64,000 nt of DNA from Quadrisphaera sp. RL12-1S (GCF_014270065.1 NZ_JACNME010000004.1:62001-126000); one strand, 5' to 3'; shown: positions 35,414 through 45,581, numbered from the stretch's first letter. The notes: generated by a model from the letters alone, not told the origin. Numbers and translations are program-made.

Positions 35414-35935
35414 TCAGGAGCACGCGTCCTTCAGCTCGTAGCGAGTGGTCCCCACCGTGGAGTGCTCCACGCCCCTGGCGCTGTAGGTCATGGACATCGC
35501 CTGTGCCGAAGCATCCGCGTCGCTCAGTCGAGACACCTCCACGACCACGTCGTAGGTCGTGCCCGCCGCCAGCTGAGCCCCGGCGGCAGGCACGCGCCCT
35601 CTCCACGACGGGATGTCGACCGGCGGGCCGACGGAGCTGCCGATCCCCAGGCCGTCGATGGGGAAGACCACGGCATCGACCACCCTCAGGCCCTCGGGGT
35701 GGACGAGGCCCAGCGCCTCCACGGTGATCGGCCCCTGCGGCACCTGGACGACTTCGCCGAGGAGGATCGACCCTCCCTCGCGAAGCGGTGAGCACAGCAC
35801 CCCGCTGCCCCCTCCGCCGAGGTGCAGCGGACCCTCACCGACCTGCCCGCTGCCGAGGCTGGTGCCGATGACCACCGCGGCGAGGAGGAGCCATCGGCCG
35901 GGCGCCTTCACGTGCTTCGTCACGGTCTTCTCCAC
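35414..35935 (-). CDS. Exported or membrane-anchored hypothetical protein
   Basis: 173 residues from GTG 35935. N-terminal KHVKAPGRWLLLAAVVIGTS is a signal peptide or anchor; the rest is a beta-rich, Gly-containing extracytoplasmic domain with one Cys pair (VLCSP and DACS) that could form a disulphide. No known family. Confidence 0.65.
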   Translation of the reverse strand: MEKTVTKHVKAPGRWLLLAAVVIGTSLGSGQVGEGPLHLGGGGSGVLCSPLREGGSILLGEVVQVPQGPITVEALGLVHPEGLRVVDAVVFPIDGLGIGSSVGPPVDIPSWRGRVPAAGAQLAAGTTYDVVVEVSRLSDADASAQAMSMTYSARGVEHSTVGTTRYELKDACS

Positions 35936-36060
35936 CGATCCGGTCAGCGTCGACCCTCGACGGGCGACGGGCAGTCCCAGAGCAGCTGATCATGCCCCAC
36001 AACACGCTGGAAGGGAGGCGGCAGAGCGCCCCGACTCGCCGCTCCCCGCGCCGCACCTCG

Positions 36061-36090
36061 CCGCCGGTGTCCCGGCGCAGGGCCCGGCGG
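36061..36090 (-). terminator. Possible terminator hairpin after the potassium uptake genes
   Basis: CCGCCGG (36061-36067) and CCGGCGG (36084-36090) form a 7-bp stem immediately after the KtrA-type stop; the 16-nt loop is long, so this is a weak call. Confidence 0.4.
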
Positions 36091-36753
36091 TCAGTCCAGC
36101 TCGACGAAGCGCTCCACGTCAGACGGCTTGCCGGCGATGACGATGACCGAGCCGTAGCTGAGCACGGTGTCGTAGCCGGCGTGCGTGTACTGGCCCGAGC
36201 CCTCCGGCTTCACCGACACCACGGTCACGCGGTGGCGCGAGCGCAGCTTGGACTCACCGAGCGGCACGCCCACCAGGTCCCGCGGCGGCCGGGTCTTGGC
36301 CAGCACCCACTGCGGACCCAGCTCCACCCAGTCCTCCATGCGCCCGGAGACCAGGTGCGCGACGCGCTCGCCCATCTGCTGCTCGGGCAGCACCACGTGG
36401 TGGGCCCCCACCCGCCGCAGGATGGTGGCGTGCTGGTCGGACAGCGCCTTGGCCCAGATGGTCGGCACCTCCAGGTCCACCAGGACGGCGGTGGTGAGGA
36501 TGCTCGCCTCCAGGTGCGTGCCGATGCCCACCACGGCGCGCGGGAAGTCCTGGATGCCGATCTCGCGCAGCGCCTCCGGCACGGTGGTGTCCGCGGTGAT
36601 GACCTGGGGGAGCACCCCGGACAGCGACTGGACGACGTCGGCGCGGGCGTCCACCCCGATCACCTCGGTGCCCCCGCGGTGCAGCTCCAGGGCCAGGGCC
36701 GTGCCGAAGCGGCCCAGGCCCAGCACGGCGACGGGGTCTGCTCGTCTAGCCAA
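36091..36753 (-). CDS. ktrA: TrkA/KtrA-type potassium channel regulatory subunit
   Basis: 220 residues: RCK_N Rossmann domain with VAVLGLGRFGTALALEL at residues 8-24 and the acidic VIGVDARAD strand end that binds the nucleotide ribose, then a RCK_C domain. Binds ATP/ADP or NAD and c-di-nucleotides to gate the partner channel. It apparently uses a rare TTG start at 36753, preceded by GAGGAG at 10 bases, and overlaps the channel gene's stop by 8 bases; the next in-frame start would remove part of the Rossmann motif. Confidence 0.93.
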   Translation of the reverse strand: MARRADPVAVLGLGRFGTALALELHRGGTEVIGVDARADVVQSLSGVLPQVITADTTVPEALREIGIQDFPRAVVGIGTHLEASILTTAVLVDLEVPTIWAKALSDQHATILRRVGAHHVVLPEQQMGERVAHLVSGRMEDWVELGPQWVLAKTRPPRDLVGVPLGESKLRSRHRVTVVSVKPEGSGQYTHAGYDTVLSYGSVIVIAGKPSDVERFVELD

Positions 36754-38140
36754 CGATCATCCGCTCCTCGGGGAGGTGGTGGAGCTTCGCGCGCTCGCGC
36801 AGGGCGAGCGCCGAGGCCAGGGTCAGCGGGCCGATGCGCCCGATGTACATGAGCACCACGATGACCACGTGCGCCGCCGGCGGCAGGTCGGCGGTCACCC
36901 CCGTGGACAGCCCGACGGTGCCGAACGCCGAGACCGCCTCGAACAGCACGATGTCGGTGGGCTGGTCGGTGGTGGTGTGCAGCGCCAGCGTGCCGACGGC
37001 CACGAGGCCCATGCCGAGCAGGGCCACCGCGAGCGCCTGCCGCTGGGTGGTGGCGGGCACGCGGCGCCGGCCGACCTCGACGTCCTCGTCTCCCCGCAGC
37101 TCCGCCCAGAGCACGGCGGCGAGCAGCCCGAAGGTGGTGACCTTGATGCCGCCGGCGGTGCTGGCCGAGCCGCCGCCGATGAACATGAGGACGTCGGTGA
37201 CGAGCATCCCCTCGGGGGTCATGGCGCCGATGGGCACGGCGTTGAACCCGGCTGAGCCGGCCATGACGGCCAGGGTGAAGGCACCGACCGCCTGGTCGAC
37301 CGGGCCGAGCCCGCCGAGGGTGCCGGGGTTGGGGACCTCGAAGACGGCCATGAGCGCCGTCCCCACGGCGAGCAGCCAGAACGTCACCGTCACGGTGATG
37401 CGGGTGAGCACCGACCACGAGCGGGGGTGGCGCCAGCCGCCGTCGCGCAGGCCGCCGCGGGCCAGCTCGAAGACCACGGGGAAGCCGAGGCCGCCCAGCA
37501 GGGTCGCGGCGCAGATGAGCAGCAGGGTCACCGGGTCTTCGGCGTAGCGCTCGAGGCTGTCGCTGGCCAGGGAGAAGCCCGCGTTGTTGAAGGCCATGAC
37601 CGCGTAGAACACCGCGCGCCACGCGGTGCGCAGCACCGGCTCGCCGTCCAGCAGGGCCCACTTGCCGAACAGCAGGACGGCGAAGACCGCCTCCGAGACG
37701 AGGCTGAACGCGAAGACCGTGCGGATGACGCCCCGGACGTCACCGGCGCTGAGCGAGCGCGACTCCGCCTGCGCCACCAGCCGCGCGCGCAGGCCCAGGC
37801 GGCGCGAGAGCAGCAGCGCCAGCAGCGTGGCCGCGGTGGTGATGCCGAGGCCTCCCAGCTGCACCAGCAGCATGATCACGAGGTGGCCGCAGGTGGTCCA
37901 CGCGGTGCCGGTGTCGACGATGGACAGGCCCGTCACGGACACCGCGGAGGTGGCGGTGAAGACCGCGACGAGCACGTCCGCGCCGCCGTCGGTGTGCGCC
38001 ACGGGGAGCGACAGCAGCAGGGTCCCCACGGCGATGGCCGCCGCGAACCCGCCGGCGATGACCCGCCCGGGGTGGGGCGTCCCGCCGCGGGGCGTGCGCC
38101 GCAGCGGGCTGGCGGTGGGCTGGGCCGTGCTGTCGGGCAC
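36746..38140 (-). CDS. ktrB: TrkH/KtrB-type potassium uptake membrane subunit
   Basis: 464 residues, four repeated M1-P-M2 units. The first selectivity-filter loop is TSAVSVTGLSIVDTG (about residue 64-78); the later ones include FNNAGFSL, AGSAGFNAVPIG and GTVGLSTG. Forms the K+ (with Na+ or H+) translocating dimer gated by the KtrA ring encoded directly downstream with overlapping frames. GTG 38140 start. Confidence 0.95.
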   Translation of the reverse strand: MPDSTAQPTASPLRRTPRGGTPHPGRVIAGGFAAAIAVGTLLLSLPVAHTDGGADVLVAVFTATSAVSVTGLSIVDTGTAWTTCGHLVIMLLVQLGGLGITTAATLLALLLSRRLGLRARLVAQAESRSLSAGDVRGVIRTVFAFSLVSEAVFAVLLFGKWALLDGEPVLRTAWRAVFYAVMAFNNAGFSLASDSLERYAEDPVTLLLICAATLLGGLGFPVVFELARGGLRDGGWRHPRSWSVLTRITVTVTFWLLAVGTALMAVFEVPNPGTLGGLGPVDQAVGAFTLAVMAGSAGFNAVPIGAMTPEGMLVTDVLMFIGGGSASTAGGIKVTTFGLLAAVLWAELRGDEDVEVGRRRVPATTQRQALAVALLGMGLVAVGTLALHTTTDQPTDIVLFEAVSAFGTVGLSTGVTADLPPAAHVVIVVLMYIGRIGPLTLASALALRERAKLHHLPEERMIVG

Positions 38141-38309
38141 GGTCGCCCACCCTGCCAGAGGCCCGCGTCCGCCGTCGTCGTCCTCCTGGGCGACCGCCCA
38201 CCGGGTGGCGGTCGGGGTGGGCGGTGTGCGGTGGCCACGGCGCGCGGTGGAGGGTGGGGGTGTGCTCCCGCACAGCGGCGTGCGGGCGTGGGCTGACGAG
38301 GAGCGAGCA

Positions 38310-41300
38310 GTGGTCGTGGAGATGTCTCAGCAGGCAGCGCCGGAAGGCCGCCCTGAGGGGGTGCTGGACGCGGTGCGCGAGCCCGGGCGGGCCCGCGTGT
38401 GGGCGCAGGACCACCCGGGGGCGACGGTGACCTCGGGGACGACGACGGTGCGCGTGGTCACCGACGACATGCCCTTCCTCGTGGACAGCGTGCTGGCGGT
38501 GCTGGCGCACTCGGGGCGCTCGATCCGGCGCCTGTCCCACCCGCGCCACCTCGTGCGGCGCGACGCGCAGGGCCTGCTCGTGGAGGCCCGGCCCGCCGGG
38601 GGTGTCGACACGGCGGAGGACGGCGACGGCACCATCACCGAGAGCCACATCGAGGCCGAGGTGAGCCTGGACGGGGAGGACCCCGGTGGTGCCCGCCTCG
38701 TCGAGGCCGTCAGCGGGGTCCTGCAGGACGTCCGGGCGGCCGTGGAGGACTGGGACCCCATGCGGCGGCGGGCCCAGGAGCTGGCCACCGCGCTGGTCGA
38801 GGACCCGGCCGCCGGCGGCGACGAGGACGAGCGCCGCCGCGCCGCCGCGTTCCTGTCCTGGATGGCGCAGGACCGGTTCACCTTCCTGGGGCACCGGGTC
38901 TACGACGCGCGGGCGGCCGAGGACGGCTCCGGTCCCACCGGGCGGACGGTGCTGGACGGCCGCGAGGCCGGTGCGCTGGGCGTCTCGAGGTTCCGGCCGG
39001 CCCGCCGGGGCCTGGAGGCCGAGACCGGCGAGCGGGGCGGTCCCGCGCCGGTGCTGGTGGTCTGGAAGGCCTCCGCCCGCGCCACCGTGCACCGGCCCTC
39101 GCACCTGGACTGCGTGGCCGTCCGCCTGGTCGACGACCAGGGCCGGGTGGTGCGCGAGCACCGGTTCCTGGGGCTGTTCACCTCCTCGGCGCGCAACGAG
39201 CCGCTCCTGGACGTGCCGGTGGTCGCGGACAAGGTGCGCACGGTGCTGCGCCGCGCGGGCGTGCGGTCTCAGGACCACGCCGGGCGCGACCTCATCAGCG
39301 TGCTGGAGACCCTCCCGCGCGACGAGCTGCTGCAGGCCGACGCGACGTGGATCACCGAGACCTCCCTGGCCGTGCTCGACCTCAAGGAGCGCCGCCGGAC
39401 CCGCCTGTTCCTGCGCCACGAGCGCCAGGACCGGGTGGTCTCGTGCCTGGTCTACCTGCCGCGGGACCGCTACACGACCGGGGTCGGCCACCGGGTCGGG
39501 CAGCGCCTGCTGGAGGCCCTCGGCGGGGCGGAGGTCGAGCAGACGCTGCAGGTCTCGGAGTCTGTGCTGGCGCGCCTGCACTACGTGGTCCGCGCCGGTG
39601 AGGGGCAGCGGCTGGTCGGCACCGACCAGCTCGACCGCTCCGCGCTGGAGCGCTCCGTGGCGGCCCTCACGCGGTCCTGGCAGGACGCGCTGGTCGAGGC
39701 GGCGCAGGAGGCCGAGCCCGGTGACGAGGAGCGCGTGGCGCGGTGGGCGGACGGGATACCCGACTCCTACCGCTCCACCACGGCGCCCGCCGACGCCCTC
39801 GTGGACCTGCGCCGCTGCCAGGAGGTGCTGGACGGCCCCGAGGGCCGCCCCGTCCTGGAGCTGCGCCGCGACGACGACGCACCGCCCACCGACCGGCGCC
39901 TGGTGTTCTACCGCTCCCGCCCGGAGACGCTGACCTCGATGATGCCGGTGCTCACCAACCTCGGGGTGGAGGTGCTCGAGGAGGTCCCGCACCGCCTGCA
40001 GGACGCCGACGGGCGGCGCGTGTGGATCGAGGACCTGCGGCTGCGCTTCCCGGAGCGGAGCACCCGCCCGGGCGTCGACACCCGGGCGCAGGGGCGCCGC
40101 TTCTGCGACGCCTACGCCGCGGTGGCCCAGGGCCAGGCCGAGACCGACTCGCTGGACCGCCTGGTCCTCGCGGCCGGGCTGACCTGGCGGCAGGTCGCCC
40201 TGGTGCGGGCGTGGACGAAGTACCTGCGCCAGGTGGGGCTGGCGTACAGCCCCGAGGGCGTCGCGGACGTCCTGCTGGCGTCCACCGGCGTGGTGCGCCT
40301 GGTGGTGAACCTCTTCGAGGCGCGCTTCGCGCCCCTGCGCTCCGGCGGTGAGGACCGCGCCGACCTCGTCGACGCCCTCGAGGAGGAGGTCGGCGCTGCG
40401 CTGGACCGGGTGGAGAGCCTCGACGCCGACCGCGTGCTGCGCTCCCTGCTGTCGGTGGTCAGGGCCGTGGTGCGCACCAACGCCTACCAGCACGACCAGC
40501 ACAGCCCGGACGGCCAGCCGCCTGCGCACCTGTCCTTCAAGCTGGCGCCGCGGCTCGTGGCAGGGATGCCCGAGCCGGCCCCGCACGCGGAGGTGTGGGT
40601 GTACTCCCCGCGGGTGGAGGGCGTGCACCTGCGCTACGGCGAGGTCGCGCGCGGCGGGCTGCGCTGGTCGGACCGCCGCGAGGACTTCCGCACCGAGGTG
40701 CTCGGCCTGGTCAAGGCGCAGGTGGTCAAGAACGCCGTCATCGTGCCGACGGGCGCGAAGGGCGGCTTCGTGGCCAAGCAGCTGCCGGACCCGGCCCGCG
40801 ACCGCGAGGGCTGGTGGGCGGAGGGCACCGCCTGCTACCGCACCTTCATCTCGGGGCTGCTGGACGTCACCGACGACCTGCGCACCACCGAGGGCGAGGA
40901 CGGCCGCCTGGTCCGGGAGGTGGTGCCGCCGGCCGACGTCGTGAGGTACGACGGCGACGACTACTACCTCGTGGTGGCCGCCGACAAGGGCACCGCCACC
41001 TTCTCCGACACCGCCAACGAGATCGCCCTGGCGCGCGGCTTCTGGCTGGGCGACGCGTTCGCCTCCGGCGGGTCCGTCGGCTACGACCACAAGGCCATGG
41101 GCATCACCGCCCGCGGGGCGTGGGAGAGCGTGCGCCGCCACTTCCGCGAGCTCGGGCACGACACCCAGACCGAGCCCTTCACGGTGGTGGGCGTGGGGGA
41201 CATGAGCGGTGACGTGTTCGGCAACGGGATGCTGCTGTCCGAGCAGGTGCGCCTGGTCGCGGCGTTCGACCACCGGCACGTCTTCCTCGACCCCGACCCC

Positions 41301-43097
41301 GACCCCGGGGTCTCCCACGCCGAGCGAGCGCGGCTGTTCGCGCTGCCGCGCTCGTCCTGGGCCGACTACGACCGCTCCCTGATCTCCGCGGGCGGCGGCG
41401 TCCACTCCCGCACCGCCAAGTCGGTGCCGGTCAGCCCGCAGGTGGCGCGCCGGCTCGGCCTGGACCCCTCCACCACGGCGCTGTCACCGGTGGACCTGCT
41501 GCGGGCGGTGCTCGCGGCTCCGGTGGACCTGTTCTGGAACGGCGGCATCGGCACCTACGTCAAGGCCTCCACCGAGAGCCACGCCGACGCGGGCGACAAG
41601 GCCAACGACGCCATCCGCATCGACGGTCGGGACCTGCGCGCCCGCGTGGTGGGGGAGGGCGGCAACCTCGGCTTGACCCAGCGGGGGCGCATCGAGGCGG
41701 CCCAGCTCGGGTGCGAGGGCCGGGGCGTCAAGCTCAACACCGACGCCATCGACAACTCCGCGGGCGTCGACTGCAGCGACCACGAGGTCAACATCAAGAT
41801 CCTCCTGGACCAGCTGGTGGCCCGCGGGCAGCTGGACGGCGCCGACCGCGACGCGACGCTGCTGCGGATGACCGACGAGGTCGGCCACCTGGTGCTGCGC
41901 GACAACTACGACCAGAACGTCGCGCTGAGCGTGGAGGGCGCCCTGGCGCCCGCCCTGCTCCCGGCCCACCGCCGGTTCCTGGCCGAGCTGGACCGCACCG
42001 GGGTGGTGGACCTGCAGCTGGAGGCGCTGCCCACCCCGGCCGAGCTGGACCGCCGGGCCCGTGACGGCGGCGGGCTGACCGCGCCGGAGCTGTCGGTGCT
42101 CATCGCCCACGCGAAGATCACCCTCGGTCGGGCCGTGCTGGCCAGCTCCCTGCCGGACGAGGAGTGGGTCGCGGCGACCCTGCGCGGCTACTTCCCCGCC
42201 GAGCTCGGCGAGCGCTTCGGCGACCACCTCGCCGACCACCCGCTGCGCCGCGAGATCGCCACCACCGTGCTGGTCAACCGCGTGGTGGGCCTGGGAGGCC
42301 TGACGTTCGCGTTCCGCGCCGCGGAGGAGACCGGGGCCGAGGCCGCCGACGTGGTGCGGGCCTTCGTGGTGGCCGCCCGGGTGTTCGGCCTGCCCGAGCG
42401 CGCCGCCGCGGTGGAGGAGCTGGACGGGCGCGTGCCCGTGGCCGCGCAGGTGCGCCTGCGCTCGGTGCACCAGCGGCTGCTCGACCGGGCCGTCCGCTGG
42501 CTGCTGCACACCCGGCCCGAGGGCGTCGACGTGCCCGCGGAGGTCGCGCGCTTCGCCCCGCAGGTCGCCCGCCTCGCCCCCGCGGTGGACGGCCTCATCG
42601 GCGGCGCCGACCTGCGCACCGTCGAGGGCGACACCGCCGAGCTGGTGGCCCTGGGCGTGCCCTCCGGCGAGGCGCGCCGCACGGCCGCCCTGCTGTCCCT
42701 GTTCCCGCTGCTGGAGATCATCGACATCGCCACCCGCGGGAGGCACGACGTCGACCTCGTCGCGCGGGCCTGGTTCGAGATCTCGCGCGCCTACGACATC
42801 GAGACCCTGCTGCTGGGCATCAGCGCGCTGCCGCGCGAGGACGGCTGGCAGGTGCTCGCGCGGGCTTCGCTGCGCGACGACCTCTACAGCGTGCACCGCG
42901 AGCTCACCCAGGCGCTCCTGCGCGAGCAGCCCGCGCCCGGCAGCGTCACCGACCGGGTGGCGGCGATGCGCGACAGGTTCCGCGACGTGGCGGTGCGCAC
43001 CGAGGACGACGACGCCCCGCACGACCTCACGTCGCTGACGGTGTCGCTGTGGTCGCTGCGGTCCCACGCCCGCTCCCTGCAGCGCTCGGCCGTCTAG
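38310..43097 (+). CDS. NAD-specific glutamate dehydrogenase (large, GDH_1/180-kDa class)
   Basis: 1595 residues, the size typical of the ~180-kDa class. GTG 38310 has GAGGAGC 7-8 bases upstream; ATG 38322 is less likely. An N-terminal ACT-like part (VVTDDMPFLVDSVLAVLAHSGRS), a long regulatory region, then the catalytic domain around residues 780-1240 with RGGLRWSDRREDFRTEV, VKNAVIVPTGAKGGFVAKQL (substrate-binding lysine region) and VGVGDMSGDVFGNGML. Oxidatively deaminates glutamate to 2-oxoglutarate, feeding the TCA cycle. Monocistronic with a strong 3' hairpin. Confidence 0.96.
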   Translation: MVVEMSQQAAPEGRPEGVLDAVREPGRARVWAQDHPGATVTSGTTTVRVVTDDMPFLVDSVLAVLAHSGRSIRRLSHPRHLVRRDAQGLLVEARPAGGVDTAEDGDGTITESHIEAEVSLDGEDPGGARLVEAVSGVLQDVRAAVEDWDPMRRRAQELATALVEDPAAGGDEDERRRAAAFLSWMAQDRFTFLGHRVYDARAAEDGSGPTGRTVLDGREAGALGVSRFRPARRGLEAETGERGGPAPVLVVWKASARATVHRPSHLDCVAVRLVDDQGRVVREHRFLGLFTSSARNEPLLDVPVVADKVRTVLRRAGVRSQDHAGRDLISVLETLPRDELLQADATWITETSLAVLDLKERRRTRLFLRHERQDRVVSCLVYLPRDRYTTGVGHRVGQRLLEALGGAEVEQTLQVSESVLARLHYVVRAGEGQRLVGTDQLDRSALERSVAALTRSWQDALVEAAQEAEPGDEERVARWADGIPDSYRSTTAPADALVDLRRCQEVLDGPEGRPVLELRRDDDAPPTDRRLVFYRSRPETLTSMMPVLTNLGVEVLEEVPHRLQDADGRRVWIEDLRLRFPERSTRPGVDTRAQGRRFCDAYAAVAQGQAETDSLDRLVLAAGLTWRQVALVRAWTKYLRQVGLAYSPEGVADVLLASTGVVRLVVNLFEARFAPLRSGGEDRADLVDALEEEVGAALDRVESLDADRVLRSLLSVVRAVVRTNAYQHDQHSPDGQPPAHLSFKLAPRLVAGMPEPAPHAEVWVYSPRVEGVHLRYGEVARGGLRWSDRREDFRTEVLGLVKAQVVKNAVIVPTGAKGGFVAKQLPDPARDREGWWAEGTACYRTFISGLLDVTDDLRTTEGEDGRLVREVVPPADVVRYDGDDYYLVVAADKGTATFSDTANEIALARGFWLGDAFASGGSVGYDHKAMGITARGAWESVRRHFRELGHDTQTEPFTVVGVGDMSGDVFGNGMLLSEQVRLVAAFDHRHVFLDPDPDPGVSHAERARLFALPRSSWADYDRSLISAGGGVHSRTAKSVPVSPQVARRLGLDPSTTALSPVDLLRAVLAAPVDLFWNGGIGTYVKASTESHADAGDKANDAIRIDGRDLRARVVGEGGNLGLTQRGRIEAAQLGCEGRGVKLNTDAIDNSAGVDCSDHEVNIKILLDQLVARGQLDGADRDATLLRMTDEVGHLVLRDNYDQNVALSVEGALAPALLPAHRRFLAELDRTGVVDLQLEALPTPAELDRRARDGGGLTAPELSVLIAHAKITLGRAVLASSLPDEEWVAATLRGYFPAELGERFGDHLADHPLRREIATTVLVNRVVGLGGLTFAFRAAEETGAEAADVVRAFVVAARVFGLPERAAAVEELDGRVPVAAQVRLRSVHQRLLDRAVRWLLHTRPEGVDVPAEVARFAPQVARLAPAVDGLIGGADLRTVEGDTAELVALGVPSGEARRTAALLSLFPLLEIIDIATRGRHDVDLVARAWFEISRAYDIETLLLGISALPREDGWQVLARASLRDDLYSVHRELTQALLREQPAPGSVTDRVAAMRDRFRDVAVRTEDDDAPHDLTSLTVSLWSLRSHARSLQRSAV

Positions 43098-43130
43098 CAC
43101 GCCGGGGCGGGAGAGCGCTGCTCGTGATCG

Positions 43131-43169
43131 CACCACCTGGTGGGCTGGGCGAGCCCTCCAGGTGGTGCT
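43131..43169 (+). terminator. Strong terminator-like hairpin after glutamate dehydrogenase
   Basis: GCACCACCTGG (43131-43141) pairs with CCAGGTGGTGC (43159-43169); the inner GGGCT/AGCCC continues the stem after one T-T mismatch, leaving a 5-nt loop. 33 bases after the stop codon. Confidence 0.85.
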
Positions 43170-43345
43170 CGCGCAGGCATCGCGGTCAGGTGCACGGCCC
43201 GCTGCCCACGCGATGGCGGCCACAGGTCCGCACGGGCGCTGCGGGGCTTCGGCGACGCCGACGCAGGGGAACCCCTTGGTGCCCCGGTCGGGCCGCAGAG
43301 AGGCGCCTGGGGTCGCTCAGGACCAGGTCAGAGGCTGTTCCTGAC

Positions 43346-43375
43346 TTGCCCACCCGAACACCTGTACGGTAAGAT
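43346..43375 (+). promoter_or_regulatory. Promoter of the DUF222/HNH gene
   Basis: -35 TTGCCC (43346-43351), 18-bp spacer, -10 TAAGAT (43370-43375); the ATG at 43383 follows 7 bases later with no ribosome-binding site, indicating a leaderless transcript. Confidence 0.6.
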
Positions 43376-43382
43376 CACCGGC

Positions 43383-45581
43383 ATGAGCCAGGTGGACGGG
43401 CGCCCCGAGCAGACGCCCCCACCTGCCCATGTCGCTGGTGCTGCCGATGCCACCGACGCCACTGGGGTTCCACTGCCGCTGCCCAGGCGCCGCCGCCGGC
43501 GCCGCGTCACCGGGGTGATGACCCGGCCACCGCTGCGCGGACCGCGCCCGGAGCGCCACCGACCCGCTCGCGACGCCGTGGAAGCCGCCGGTCGCCTACC
43601 CGGCCCTGCGCAGCTGAGTGAGACCGAACTGCGCTGCGCCTACGACCACCTCGATGAGCACCTGCGCCCCGTGCCTGGTCCCGACGATGCCACCGACGCC
43701 GTCGTGTTCGCCTTCTGCTGCTGGCTGGCCGGCCAGGACGAGGCCGGTCGGGCGCTGGTCGCGGCGGTGCGCGCCGAGCGCGAGGACGTGGCCACCGCCG
43801 CGCGGGTGCTGACCCGGATGCGCACCAAGGAAGCCCTCATCGGCTCGATCCAGGCCGAGCGGATCGAAGACCTCGCCGCGTTGGCGCCGCTGTACCGCCG
43901 CGCCCGCCGCGGTCCCGCCCTCCTCGACGACGGTGGCGGTGGCGTGGGTGCGGCGTTCGCCGCCCAAGCGCAGGCGGTGGCTGCGGAGGGGTTGGAGGAC
44001 CTGGTCGCTGAGCTGGCTCCGGCGCTGGGGTGGACGGAGTACACCGCCCGCGCGCAGGTGCTGCTGGCCGCGCGGGTGGTGGCGGTGATGCCGCACGCGT
44101 TGGACCGTCTGGCTGCGGGGCAGCTGAGCATGGCGGGGCTGACCGCGACCGCCAACCGCCTCGCCGAGGTGGACCCGGTGGCGGCGGCGACGATCGACGA
44201 GCACCTGTTCGGCCCCGAGGCGGTCGGGGTGGAGCTGACCCTGGCGAGCCTGCGCGAGGAGGTCGACCACCAGGTGCACCTGCACGACCCTGCGGCGGCG
44301 ACCGAGCGGGCTGCGCGCAAGACCAGCGCACGGCGGGTGTGCTACACCGCGCTGGGCGACGGGCAGGCCAAGCTGAGCCTGATCGGACCGGTCACCGCGG
44401 TGGCCGCGGTAGCACTGAAGGTGCGAGCGGCGGCCAGGGCGAACCTGGCCGCCGCCCGCGACGCCGCCCGCCGGGGTGAGCCCGCCCCCGGGGGTGGGGA
44501 CCCCTACGCCGATGACGCCGACCAGCCTGATGAGCGGCCCCTGGGCGCGCACGCCTTCGACGCCGCCGTCACCGCGCTGAGCGCGGTGCGCCCGAGCGCG
44601 TTGGACGCCTCCAGCGCGGGGTGGGCCGCGGGCACGAGCGTGGAGATCCGCATCTCCTTGCCCGCGCTGGTCGGGGTGGACGAGGATCCGGGGTACGTCG
44701 AGGGGTACGGGTGGGTGCCGCCGTGGCTGGTCCGGGCGGGCCTGCGCTGGGGTGGGTGCCGGTTGCGGCGGGTGCTGACCGATCCCTTCACCGGTGACCT
44801 CATCGCCGTGGACGGGCACACCTACCCCGCCTCCTGGCTGACCGACCCCGGCCCCGACACCCCCGGCCCCGACGGTCCGGGTGGTCCGGGTGGCGACGGC
44901 GGACCACCACCGCAGCAGCCACCGCAGCAGCCACCGCAGCAGCCACCGCCGGCTCCGACAACCGGTGGGAGGCGGGCCGGGTTCTTCAAGGGCCGACCGA
45001 TCCAGCAGCTGCCACCACCAGATCTCGACACCCATCCCGACGTCGGTGGTGCTGGTGAGCCTGCCGATCCCTGCACGGCGGGGACCTGTGAGCCGGTCGA
45101 CCCCGCCACCTGCCCCCTGGGAGCCATCGGCGGCGGCCCTCACGACCCACCCGAGGCGCTGCGCCGCCACCTCAGCGCGCTGTGGGGCACCTCCACCGGT
45201 CCCGGGGACCTCCTGCCCGCCCACCAGGCGGACCTGGACCACGTCACTCCCTGGGGGCAGCTGCCCGGCCAGGGCGGTCCGACGTGCGCGTGCAACCTGG
45301 ACCCCAAGTCCCGCCGCTGGCACCGGCGCAAGCACGCCGGGGATGCCCGCACCGCCGCCGGCGTGGCGTGGAGCGCGCGCTGGCAGCACTGGCGGTGCAC
45401 CGCCGGGCACGCCCACTGGCGCTCCCCCCTCGGCCTGGACCACGTCACCCGCCCCCGGCCGTACACCGACCCGATCCCGCGCTACCGCGCGTGGGCACCA
45501 CCACCGCGGGTGCCGGCGACCGGTCCGGTGCGCAGGCCGGTCGACCCCACCCGCGGCTTCCCCGCCGAGCCGCCGTTCTAG
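43383..45581 (+). CDS. DUF222 and HNH-endonuclease domain protein
   Basis: 732 residues, start placed by the promoter 7 bases upstream. Layout: basic N-terminus (PRRRRRRRVTG), helical DUF222 domain (about 70-430), a Pro/Gln repeat linker from three CCACCGCAGCAG units (44907-44942), and a C-terminal HNH nuclease with LDHVTPW, CACNLDPKSRRWHRRKHAG; the usual NLxxLCRxHH spacing is altered to NLDPKSRRWH. Four extra Cys in the CTAGTCEPVDPATC stretch may bind zinc. This family is abundant in actinobacteria, of unknown role, sometimes linked to mobile elements. Confidence 0.9.
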   Translation: MSQVDGRPEQTPPPAHVAGAADATDATGVPLPLPRRRRRRRVTGVMTRPPLRGPRPERHRPARDAVEAAGRLPGPAQLSETELRCAYDHLDEHLRPVPGPDDATDAVVFAFCCWLAGQDEAGRALVAAVRAEREDVATAARVLTRMRTKEALIGSIQAERIEDLAALAPLYRRARRGPALLDDGGGGVGAAFAAQAQAVAAEGLEDLVAELAPALGWTEYTARAQVLLAARVVAVMPHALDRLAAGQLSMAGLTATANRLAEVDPVAAATIDEHLFGPEAVGVELTLASLREEVDHQVHLHDPAAATERAARKTSARRVCYTALGDGQAKLSLIGPVTAVAAVALKVRAAARANLAAARDAARRGEPAPGGGDPYADDADQPDERPLGAHAFDAAVTALSAVRPSALDASSAGWAAGTSVEIRISLPALVGVDEDPGYVEGYGWVPPWLVRAGLRWGGCRLRRVLTDPFTGDLIAVDGHTYPASWLTDPGPDTPGPDGPGGPGGDGGPPPQQPPQQPPQQPPPAPTTGGRRAGFFKGRPIQQLPPPDLDTHPDVGGAGEPADPCTAGTCEPVDPATCPLGAIGGGPHDPPEALRRHLSALWGTSTGPGDLLPAHQADLDHVTPWGQLPGQGGPTCACNLDPKSRRWHRRKHAGDARTAAGVAWSARWQHWRCTAGHAHWRSPLGLDHVTRPRPYTDPIPRYRAWAPPPRVPATGPVRRPVDPTRGFPAEPPF
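44907..44942 (+). repeat. Three tandem 12-bp units (CCACCGCAGCAG)
   Basis: Perfect tandem units encoding Pro-Pro-Gln-Gln between the DUF222 and HNH domains. Confidence 0.85.

Noticed and set aside
37740-41405. 1221-residue antisense frame over glutamate dehydrogenase
   Set aside because: Low-complexity shadow caused by high third-position GC; the opposite strand has clear family motifs.
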